A DNA stretch of 64,000 nucleotides from Monosporascus cannonballus (lineage: Eukaryota; Ascomycota; Sordariomycetes; Xylariales). The stretch lies in the NCBI GenBank assembly GCA_004154925.1, contig QJNS01000321.1, positions 1-64,000 of the forward strand, read 5' to 3'. Every line of letters starts with the position of its first letter. Position 1 is the first letter of the stretch. This document shows positions 46,480-57,115 of the stretch, piece after piece. The position numbers and the translations under genes are program-made. Under the pieces are notes generated by a model. The model worked only from the letters and a program-made list of their open reading frames with translations. It made no database searches and was not told the origin of the DNA.

Positions 46480-47520
46480 TTGATAATCCGTATAAACCTT
46501 AACCTAATGCAAATATCTTTTTAAGAAACGCCTAAATTTTTAAAATGCCAAAATAATGGCCATAAATTCCTTATATGGAATACCGTAATTAAGTTCGGCT
46601 TTTTTTAACTTATACGAAAAGAATATAATAAGGTATAATTTGTTTTAATTATTTCGTTATCCGATTATTATGCCTAATACGTAATTCGAAATATTGGTTT
46701 TTAATTTAACGGAAGGGTTTAAATTACATATAATTAATACCGGTTTATTAAAATTATATTGTTAATATCTTAAAATACTTTTTTTATATTTGGCGCTTAT
46801 TTAAAAAAAATTTCGTAAAATTTATTAAGGATATAATTATTTTATTAAAGTTTCGAATAAATTTCCTGTAATAATTGGCGAATTTAAAAAATATTTATAC
46901 CTTTTTAATTATTATTAACGTTTATTATTTTGTAATTACAGCGATTTTCTTAGGGTTTATTCCGATATATATTAGGATAATAATATATTTTAAATATTCC
47001 AATTTTTATATATGGAACCGATTTTTTTTGCATTAACAAATAACCTTACGTCTTATAAAATTTAAAAAACTTTATAAATATATTTTACGTATTTTTTTCA
47101 TTTCCGAAAAAATAGGAATATCGTTAAAATAACAACTAACGAAAATATTAAGATATTTTCGTAATACGTAATTAATTATTTGTTGGAAAATTATTAGTAC
47201 GTTCGTAAATCCCATTATTATAACTAAATATTTAAATAATCCGTATTTCGTATTAAAGGGTATTTTTTATTCGTAATATTTTTTGTTTTTAATATGGTTA
47301 TATTTATTTTTAAGATCGAATGTTATAAATTATTTAGGTTTATATCATTAATTTTTTATTTTTATAATTAGTGATATTAGTATTTAATCCTTAATAATAA
47401 CGTCGTTTAATTATTGATAATTAATTATAAGTCGTAGATTTCTATCTTTTCAAGTACGAAAACTATAAGGTATTTTGTTAGTAATCTCGAAGGTCGAATT
47501 TATCTTTTTTATAGCCGATT
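46480..47520 (-). pseudogene. reverse transcriptase and RNase H relic of element B
   Basis: Minus-strand blocks: LRLIINYQ-x-LNDVIIKD (about 47435-47380), TFDLKNKYNHIKN (about 47315-47278), NTKYGLFKYLVIMGFTNVL (about 47255-47200), the catalytic box now YFND at 47120-47131 followed by IPIFSE, and RNase H LKTNISNYVLGIIIG (about 46706-46660; family TDASDxAxGxVL, both catalytic Asp positions now Asn). The first Asp of YxDD is AAC. Confidence 0.9.
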
Positions 47521-48699
47521 TTCCAGGTATTTTCTGAAAATACGTAACTTATTTCCGTTAAGATTATAAATAAGGTAAAACTTCGTTAAAAATCTTTCCT
47601 TCGAAATTATTTCATAATTTTATTCGTTATGTTTTAATAACGTTATATCAAATTTCTTCCTAAAAGGTTATTCGTATTTATGATATTATAATAATATATT
47701 CATTAGATTTTTTAATTGTTTAGGTTATTATTTTTATTATTTTAAATTATTTTTGAATGATTTCAATTTTGCTTTAATAATTATTACGATACGTGGTATT
47801 CGTTTTTGGTACTTATTTTCTTTTTGTATTTTATTTCTTTAAATAATAATGTTTTTTTTATATTTTTATGCTTATATTCGTTATTATTATCGATCGAATA
47901 TTAAAATCTTAATTTTTCTTTTTTTCGTTTATTAATAAGGAATAAAACGAATTTTATTTGGCCAGTTTTGCCGTTAATCAAAATTCCGTACCGGCGTATT
48001 TATAATAATCCTAAGATTATGTCGTAATTTTTAAATAAAATGATATTGAAATTAATTATTTAGTATCATTTTTTAATAAGAATTTCGCAATAATTAATTT
48101 TACGTATAATTTTTCCGTTAAAGTAATCAAATTCTTAACTTTTGGCATTCGTCGTTATGTAAAATTTTAATTTATTTTTTTATAATAATTCGAATTTATT
48201 AATTATATCCGGTATAATGTAGTTTCTGCCTTGAATTCCGGAATTTACCATTTCGGTATACCAATACGTTCCGATTCGTATTTTTAAAATAATAACGTTA
48301 TTAACGTTTTTTATCGTCGTATTTAAAGTTTTTTTTGGGAAATCCTTTTAATTTTTTTAGGTTTCGTTATTTTGTTACTTTTTTATAAATAAATTTTTTT
48401 CTTTTAATTCCTGTTCGAATTTATCGATTCTTTTTTACATCTTTTCATTTAGCGCGTTTAGTTATTATATTTATTATTATTATAGGCATATTATTTTTTT
48501 AATTATATTAATTATTTTTAATATTTTTATACTTCCTTTTCTTTCATCGAATAACTTATTTTTTTATATTTGCAATTATATCTTATTTTACGTCGTTTTA
48601 ATTATCGTTTTTAAAATTTCCTATAAATTAACGTATTTTTTGCTTAATAACCTTTTTTTGGAGAGATCCGTAATAAATGCTAATTAAAAATAAAAATCC

Positions 48700-50200
48700 A
48701 TAATAACTTTTTAATAATGCTTTTTTTTCGTACGGTAAATTGATTTTTTTTATTTAGTAATTATATTATTTATAATAACCAAAAAGGTTTTCTTATAAGT
48801 ATTATTTTTTTTCGGGCTAGTTTTTTATTTCGGCCAGCTGTTAAATATTTCCTAAAGTTATAAATCGAAAATATAAATATTATTAATTATTATTTTTATT
48901 ATTTCCGGGACGGTTTATAAAATCGAATTGCTTATAATATATACGGGTAGTTCGTTTATAAATATATTATTTTTATTTTTTGTAATCGGGATATTCTCGT
49001 CGTCGATAATATATGGCGTATATCCTGCCGTATTAATTAAGGATTCCGGGATAAATTCTTTCTGTTTAATTCTGGTATTTACGTAATTAATTTCGCAATA
49101 TTTTTTATTATGTTCGTAATATTTGTTAAAATAGTTTCCTGGTTTTTCGTATTTCTTATTAAATCTTTTCTCGTAATAATCCTTATTAGACCTTCTGTCG
49201 TAAACCTAATATATATTTGCCTTATATTATATTGATAATTTAATTATTATTTTTTTAATTATTCCTAAATTACTTTTCCGGTATAAGAGTTTAGTTATTT
49301 TGCCGTAATTTCTTAGGTTTTTTGCATTTATAAACTTTATATTCCATTTTGCCCCAATTAAAGTATTTAATTTGGTTCTAATTTTATTTATGGGTAACCC
49401 CAAATACAATAAGTCCTCATACCGTTTTGTAAAAAATAAATGATATATCTTATTTTTCCCCTAATTAAACCTATTATATTTCGAACGTAAAGCATATTAC
49501 TTTTTTTCCTATTATTTTTTAAATTATTAATTGTTAATATTAATTACTTTTGTAATATACCGGTTTAAAATAATTAATTATTTAATCCGAAAAATATTAT
49601 TTTTTATATTATCTTTTAATTTTTTATACAACATATTAATAAAGGCGTTAGTTTTATTATTTCTTCATCCAGCCTTAATTACGAAATTTTTGAAAATTAC
49701 AGCATATTTGGATATAAATTTTTTTATCGGAATTATAAAAATTATAAGGCCGCAAATCGTTTTTTATCCGGATTGCCGAAATTATAACGTATTTTATTTT
49801 CGAAATTGGTATAAAATAAAAAAATTCTATTAATAAAACCCTCTTTATTTAACCCTTTTATTCTCAAAAAATTCCTTATAATAAGCCTAAATTAATTAAC
49901 CGTATTTTCCGTTAGGCATACTCTTATTATTAGGATTATACCCGTTAAATCATTAAGGCTTAAAAAATAAAGGCAAACTCGGACGCAAATCAAAAAAATT
50001 CAAAAATCATTCTTCCTATCGTAACGCTCCGGCTTTTTTGGTTTTATGCAGGCGAAAAAGGATTAAGTAAATAACGTAACCTTAAGTTATCGAACTTTTT
50101 TTTCAATTTCTGAATTTAAACTCAAAATTATTAAATAAAAGTTTTCTAAATGCTAATCAATATTTTGATAATATTAAATATTGCTTAGAATTTGACGGTA
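48700..50200 (-). pseudogene. gag relic of element B
   Basis: Minus-strand frame segments with few stops. The 60-codon stretch 49409-49227 corresponds to element A 5585-5760. RFNKKYEKPGNYFNKYYEH and NYVNTRIKQKEFIPESL (about 49170-49040) correspond to A 5830-5940, and after them GYTPYIIDDENIPI (about 49020-48980). Conservation between A and B confirms the frame. Confidence 0.8.
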
Positions 50201-50223
50201 TTATTAAATAAAAATTTGGAACA

Positions 50224-50611
50224 TATAACGAATTAAATGGTTTAACTCATTATTAAACTTTAAGTCGACGGGTTTATATTAATAAAAATATCGTAAGAAT
50301 TTAAGTAATAAATAAAATAATATATTACGTTTCTTATTACCAAAAGTGCCTTAAGTAATAATATGGTATTACAAACTAAAACTATCTAAATTATGGAAAT
50401 AATAAATATATATATCCTTATTTTGTTAACTAGCTCACTACCAGTAAGTTAGTAATCCAACTTATTCGCTTACCACCAATGAGTTGGTGATCCGACTTAC
50501 TGGCTCACCACCAGTAAGTTGGTGATCCATTACGTGACCTAACCTACCTAGTTTTCTTGGCCTTCTCTATTGCGACCGTTGCTGGAGGCCGTGGCTTGTC
50601 AGGTCGTAACA
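50224..50611 (-). repeat. 5' LTR of element B
   Basis: 388 bp, plus-strand end CTTGTCAGGTCGTAACA. The promoter-side 200 bp are nearly unmutated and show the U3 repeats clearly (50432-50535): CCAGTAAGTTGGTGATCC and GACTTACTGGCTCACCA. The other half is RIP-mutated (TATAACGAATTAAATGG for TGTGACGAGCTAGGCGG). Confidence 0.93.
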
Positions 50612-50616
50612 ATATG

Positions 50617-52955
50617 GACGTTTAATTTCGTTTAACTTATTCGGAAACTTATTAAATGAAAATTATTTAAATTTAATAAAAATAAATATTCATTTTGTTT
50701 TTTTAGCGCTAAATTAAAATAATTATGTAAAAAGTAATTCGTTCGCCCGTTATTTATATTAGAACTTTATTATTTCCTAAATAATCGTTTTTACCGAACC
50801 GGCTTTTAATTCTTTTTATACAAATATTTTTAAATTTAAAAGTTCGGATATATGGAAAAGGTTAAGCGTATATATATTATAGTAAAATGTAACCTGAATT
50901 AAGTGATTACGGTTTTTTTAAGATAATAAATTCGTTTTTTTAATTATATTAAATTTATTTTATGCATATATTTGCCGTTTAATAACGTATATTATTAAAT
51001 CTTTATTTTTTTGTGGTATAATAAATTAAAATTATTTCATTTCAAAGATTTTCATGTAATATTTTAATTGGCCGAAAATTAAAATTAAAATTTGATAATT
51101 TTTTAATCTTAATCAAAATTATACGTAATAAATTATTTATTATTCTTTTTGCTATATTTACCCGTTGCGTCGTTTTTTATTGTAATCTTTAAATTTTTAT
51201 AATTAATACGGTTTTTAATTTATGGAACGTAAATCGTTTTTATTATATTTTTTAAACAAAAAAATTTGATTTTATATTTATCGAACGCTTATTAAGATAT
51301 AATTTATATAATTTATTTATAATTAATTATATTTAATTTTTTATAACCGAAAACTTTTTAATCCAATTGCTATTATAAGTGTTTAATCCAAAGCTTTTAC
51401 GGTATATTTTATTATATTATTTGATTAATATTTAAAATATATATATTTAATTTGAAAATGATAGGATATCTTATAATAAAAATAAAAGTAGCTAATAATT
51501 TTATATAATTATATATGCAAAGTTAATTATTATAAATTATTTTGGAATTATAAAATTTAATAATTGTTTTAATACTTTTAATAAATATTTTCAGTTTATT
51601 ATAATATTTATTAAATAGTTATGAATAATTATGATTTTTATTTTATTATTAATATAAATAATAGTTTTAATAAAAAAATATAAATTAAGAAATTAAATTC
51701 CGGAAGTATTATTTTATTATTTAAATATATTAATTATTAAGATATTTAATTACATTTGATTCGAACGTTATTTTTTGGATATAAAGAAAATAATTATGTT
51801 AAATTTAAAATAATTATATTTTGTAATTCCTTATTATAATATTATTAATTATTATTATATACGTAAATTAATATATATAAATAAGGAAAATAAAATACAA
51901 ATTTCGGATATTAATATATTTATATTAAATATTCTTTCCTAGTAATAAATATATTTTGTTAATAATAACGATATTATATTATTGATTAAAAAAATTAAAT
52001 ATAATAATTTGAAATTTATTTTTCGATATTGGTTTAAAATTAAAAATAATATAATTATATTATTCCGAAATTATGCGATTAAATAATTTTAACTTAAGTC
52101 TTTTCGTATTTGCGGATATTAAAATAAAAATAAAATATAAAATTCTTAATTTAAAAAGTTGGTATTTTTTTATTTTAGTTAATAATATAATTTAAATAAT
52201 TAAGGATTTCCGGAAATTTATTTTAATAATAAAAAAGATATTAAGTTTTTTAAAAAACGAATTATATATTATATTAATTTTTTTTCCGTAAAAAACAGTT
52301 TTACTTATTAAATTTATTGTTTAATATAAGGCGAATAAATTAACGGCTTAAGATGTCCGTAAAATTATTAGCTATATATATAAAATTGGTATATGGGTTA
52401 ATTATGTTTACATCGGCAAAAAACTAATAAAAATATCAAATGAATATAAAAGTTTTATTTTTAAAAATTAAATATTCAAAAATTTAAAATATATAGTTTT
52501 AATTTTTAAATATATTATTTAAATATAAATAATTAAGGGAAAAATATGTTTTAAAATTTATTATAAATAATGTTAAATTTTATATATTATTATTTTCGTT
52601 TATAAAGCTATATTATTATAATATTAGATTAAAAAAATAAAAAATTATGATATATATTAATTAAGATTTTACGTTATTTTTTTATTATAATAAAGTTTAT
52701 TTTGTTTTAATTAAAATTATTATTATATTAGGAAATATAAAGTTTAATTTTATATTAAATTATATAATAAAAACGTTAAAAATTTCGTAATTAAAATATA
52801 TTATTAAAATAAATAATAATAATTTCTGCAAATTAATATAAGAACGTATTAAACGGAACGAAAAAATCATAATTTATTATTAGGCCTTATTTTGGAGGTT
52901 TTGTTATTCTTATAGGTATTATTCTTAAAGAAGTTTAATTAATATTTGGAATCCT
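50617..52955. other. extremely AT-rich block
   Basis: About 2.3 kb of nearly pure A and T, with many TAAATATAATT-like runs and far fewer CpG than in the transposon relics. No frame, terminal repeat or internal homology recognised. It may be very old RIP product or a different class of AT-rich DNA. Confidence 0.6.
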
Positions 52956-53420
52956 GACAGATATTTCGTGATCAAAAGCTATAGTTATGGTTATAGCTGC
53001 TGCGTCGCAGGCGCAGCCACAACCTCCAAAATGGGGTCCTGATCAAGATGAGGTAACAAGACCAATCAGAGATGTTTTGATACTTTAAAATGCTGCACGA
53101 GAAAGAGCGAACAAATATGACATTCGTTGTGTGTTTCGTTGTGTGTGTTGTAATACCCTTAAAGAGAAATTCACCGTGTCTTATGGCGAAACGGTTGAGT
53201 TGAGCGAAAACGTATAAAACGTAGCAGCAACAGTTTCGACGGACGGCCAAGACTTTATAGCTGGCAGAAAAAGACACGTACCGATTGATGCCTGATATAC
53301 GCTTGGCCGCTGGATTGGAGCGGGCGGGGTTCTTGGCATGAAGCACAGACATGACGGCCATTTCCGGAAGAGGAAACCGCTCGAAACGGCGGCCCACGCA
53401 CGTGGAAGAAAATAACTATT
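52956..53420 (-). other. unmutated island, possible 5' end of a host gene
   Basis: A sharply bounded island of near-normal GC. On the minus strand a start codon at 53361-53359 opens MAVMSVLHAKNPARSNPAA and KRISGIN, followed directly by GTACGT (53281-53276), a possible 5' splice site; CGTGCAG near 53099-53093 could be the 3' site. The unspliced frame gives 141 codons ending in a basic, less protein-like tail. CACACAACGAAACACACAACG is a short tandem at about 53120-53145. No family recognised. It may be a displaced fragment of a single-copy gene and its promoter. Confidence 0.4.
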
Positions 53421-54515
53421 ATAAATTTTTAACGATTCTTTTAACGTACCTTGATTTAATAATATATTTAAAATATTAGAATTTTTAAATATTCAAATAA
53501 TTCTTTTTCATATTTATTAATAAATATATATTTTTTAATGTGTAAATAACTTCATATACGTATTGCTTATATTTTCTTCAATATTTTCTTTTAATAAAGT
53601 AACAATATTATCCAAAGACAAAATAACGAAAACGTTTAAAAACCCTTGAAAAATAAAATAAATTATTTGTTAAAAGGTTATTAATATATTCGTAAAGTTC
53701 AACGACATGATAAATCAAGTTTAAAATCCGAATTGTATCTTAAAGGTGATTTTTATTCGCATCGTAATTTAATTTTAATAAAGTTATATTTAGTATTAAA
53801 GGAAACACAATAATTTATTTAGTTATAGGTAATAATGTATTTTTGCTATTAGTTCTAACGCTATACGGCTTTTAATTACGATATTATTTTGATGTTTATA
53901 GTCTACAATTTGGCATAACTTTTTATTTTTTTTCGTATGAAAAATTTTAGATATCTTCGAAACAAGATAAATTATCGCATTAATCTTTTACATGATTCAC
54001 CTTTAGCTATTTTATTTTTATATATAATTTTGTAATTTGATTTCTTTTTTAATATAATATTAAATATATTACTAAATAATCGATTTTATTTAAATGTTTT
54101 TCGAGTTGTTATAGTTTTTTTTGATATATTGTTTGCTTTACGAGGTCTTGTCGAATACTGATTATGACACGTTTAATGAAATCTTTACATCTTTTTTTAT
54201 ATTACGTTCGTTTAAGTGGTAATGAGTTTTTTTATATTTTTATGCGTATATTTATCGTTATTTTTACATTTTTCATCGAATACGGACAGTTCTTTTTCGT
54301 CTTTATTATTATTTTTGAGAAATTGGAAAAGTATTTTATTTAATTAATAATTTGATTAACCAAGCGATTAAATTAATTTATTCAAAGCTTTCTTCGAATA
54401 CTCTCCGAATTTCTTGGCTAAATAATATCGATATTAACCTATGAGACTTTTTTTTTAGATATAAAACTTCGAAAGAATTTATTTTACGTATAATTTTTCC
54501 GTTATCGTAAAAGAA
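53421..54515. other. AT-rich DNA, nothing recognised
   Basis: Very AT-rich with scattered CpG; stops in all frames. No gene or repeat seen. Confidence 0.5.
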
Positions 54516-54790
54516 TATTAAAGTATGGTTATTGTTGAGTTGCTAGACTGCAAGGCACTGGCGAGCTGTTTGACATCGACGACACTTAGCGTCGAAGGTT
54601 CTAGCATCTCTAAGTGTGTCGACAATGGTCTTTAAAATGTTGACCTGTCAGCTTGTGTATGTACTTTTCGCTGCAAGCAAGACACGTTCATCATTCCTTT
54701 TCTATTCAAGCTCCAATCAAATGTTCTATATCATATACATTTAAGAAGCCCATTCCCATTTCATTATTTATTCTTTTGCGCTTATTAATA
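54516..54790. other. unmutated island with small inverted repeat
   Basis: About 270 bp of near-normal composition. It contains ACACTTAG (54582-54589) and CTAAGTGT (54610-54617), an 8-bp perfect stem with a 20-base loop, within a CGTCGA/GTCGAC-rich context. No convincing open frame on either strand. Confidence 0.45.
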
Positions 54791-54976
54791 TATAGTGTTT
54801 TTTTTGGATATTAATAGTTATATTTAGTACAACGTAGTTAACTTTTAAAGTTTCGTAATTTACTATTACGGTATATCAATTTTCTTTAATCCCTACATTT
54901 ATAGTAATAAATTATTTTTTTATTATAATTACATATAAACCCTTTCGAAGTCATTTTCGTTATAACTCTTGGTGTT

Positions 54977-55022
54977 TATTATCCTCTTGAAGGCTACAAA
55001 GCGCTAGTCGCAACAATTTTTT
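54977..55022 (+). repeat. copy 1 of a short dispersed repeat (inverted relative to copy 2)
   Basis: About 41 bp (CTTGAAGGCTACAAAGCGCT, then AGTCGCAACAATTTTT) match the reverse complement of 57028-57072 with only transition differences. It lies at the start of an unmutated patch that continues to about 55110. Confidence 0.6.
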
Positions 55023-55119
55023 AGCGGGTCAATTCGCCAAGAACAGCAATTAGGCCCACTAAAGCTCTACTAAGTTGCGTTACTTCACAGAAACGCTGGT
55101 GCGAAGGTGCATTAAGTGT

Positions 55120-56735
55120 TAACGTTAACGATATTGTTATCTTTTTCTTTCATTTAATACCTCGTTTTCAGTTAATTTTCTAAGAAAAATAAAACGAAAA
55201 CGAAAATTGCAAATGTTAAAATAAAATCACAAACTTTTATCATATAATTAAACCTTAATACGAATAAAAAAACCTTATAAATAAAGCTATTTTCCTGTTT
55301 AACGTATTTTTAAACCTCGTAATTAAAATTTATTGCAAGTGAATAATTATCAATAAACGTAAAGTTAAACTAGAATTATTATAATGTATTTCCTTAAAGC
55401 TTTTTTATTTTTATATTATTTTAATTAATTAAAAAATAAATATAGTAAATAAATAATTGTAAACTTTAGTAAAAAAAGAAAAAATACGTTATGAGAATTA
55501 TCTATAATATAATACGTATGTTACAAAACTTTATTTATTTTTTTATTTATGTATATAATTGTAAAAACCTCTCGGTTAATAAATATGAATTCTATTTATA
55601 CTTTTTTCTATATTATCCGATTATTAACTTTTTTTCGGAATTAATAATAAATTATACATTACCCGTTTCGAATTTAAAATTAAAAATATTAATGTAGATT
55701 ACTTTTCCAACGTTATAATAAACAAGTTAAATAAACCTAAACGAAAATGTTGAATTTTTGGGTTTTAATATTTAATCTTAACATAACTAAATTTATCATA
55801 AAGTATAACGATAAGTTATTTTTTAATATTACGATCTCGAATAAAGCTGAAAATACGAGTTTTAAGGCCTAAGCTTTAGCTTATCGTAAATTACTTATAG
55901 TGTAAACGGGTTATTATCTAGGTAAAAGCGGAAATTTCGTTAATATTGTACGGATACAAATTTTTAAAAAAACGATAAAAAATAATAATATTTTATATTT
56001 AATTTAACGTATAATATTTTATTTTATAAATAAAGTCAAGAATATTTATAGCCTTTCGTATTATATATTCCGTTAACAATATTTTAGTATAATTACATTT
56101 ATAATCACGCCAAAAGAACTTAATAATAATAAACCTAATTTAAAGAATGTTCCAAATAACAAAATAATTAATTCATTTTTAAAAAATTAAAAATATTCTT
56201 TTACATTTTAATTAAATGAGAAAATTTTTAAGTCTTAATAATAAAATATATTAAATCGTTTAAATTAACAATTTTATAGTTATATTTTTTAATATTAAGT
56301 AAATAACGATAAAACCATCTCGTAAATTCAAAAAAAACTTAAAATAAGAAATAAATATAAAATTATTATCCGTAATATTTTCGAAAATAAAACGAAAAAA
56401 CGGATATAATATTTCGAATTATTTACAAATATAATTTTAATATAAGTAACATTAATTTCGGTAATTAATAAAAGGTTAACTTTAAATAAAAATATAAACT
56501 TTAAAGTAATATAACTTATATTTTTATATATAATATTTTATAATTCTTTACGTTATTGTAAATAATTACTTTTATTGTAGAAATACAATAAATATTTATG
56601 AAAAATATATTAAAATGTTTTTGGTGAAACATTAATTAATAAAAATATTCAATATTTCGGATCACTTTTTAACGATTATTGAAAAGCTTCGAAAAGATTA
56701 TTTTCGTATTAATAATATGGAAAGTTTTATTAATT
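55120..56735. other. AT-rich DNA between the inverted repeat copies
   Basis: Very AT-rich; no gene recognised. A 68-codon plus frame at 55491-55697 is made of I, N, Y, F, L and K codons and looks like composition only. Confidence 0.5.
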
Positions 56736-57115
56736 AATACCAGAAAACCTTAGAGAAATCCTTTGTAAGGTGTTAGGCTTATTTAGGATACTTTTATTGC
56801 GGTACATGGCGAATAGGGCTTTAAATTTCAGGTGATGGTATTGTGAATCGACAGTTAGCTCGATACATATCGTCCTGTTGCTTGGAATGCGGTGTTGCAA
56901 TTTGTAACAATGAACGGTGTTGGTACTTGTATCATAGTGCAGAATAGGTGTGGCTAAAGGTAGCTTTTTTTTCGGAAGATGATTGTGTTAGCTGGGCGAA
57001 TAAAAAAATGTTGCTGAGAAGCTGGCGAAAAATTGTTGCAACTAGCGCCCTGTAACCTTCAAGGGGATATTGCGGTTTTTTTATTAGTAATTTATTTTTT
57101 GAGGTTTTATACATA
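56736..57115. other. unmutated island containing repeat copy 2
   Basis: About 380 bp of higher GC. The part 57028-57072 is the minus-strand partner of the repeat at 54977-55022. A 60-codon minus frame (57114-56932) spans it (YPLEGYRALVATIFRQLL), but copy 1 has a stop and shifted phase in the corresponding frame, so protein coding is doubtful. Confidence 0.5.
57028..57072 (-). repeat. copy 2 of the short dispersed repeat
   Basis: Reverse complement reads CTTGAAGGTTACAGGGCGCT, then AGTTGCAACAATTTTT. Five transitions and no indels over about 41 bp relative to copy 1. Sequence diverges on both sides. Confidence 0.6.

Larger units (their letters stand above)
43883..50611 (-). mobile_element. Ty3/Gypsy chromovirus B, same family as A
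   Basis: A 6,729-bp element on the minus strand with 388-bp LTRs (43883-44270 and 50224-50611) and an exact ATATG duplication. Minus-strand order: gag (about 50200-48700), protease, reverse transcriptase and RNase H (47500-46480), integrase (46400-45050), chromodomain (about 45025-44890), tail, polypurine tract (AAAAGGGAAATCG), LTR. Its gag and pol match element A in sequence and order, with fewer stops, so B is the better copy for reading the family. Confidence 0.95.
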
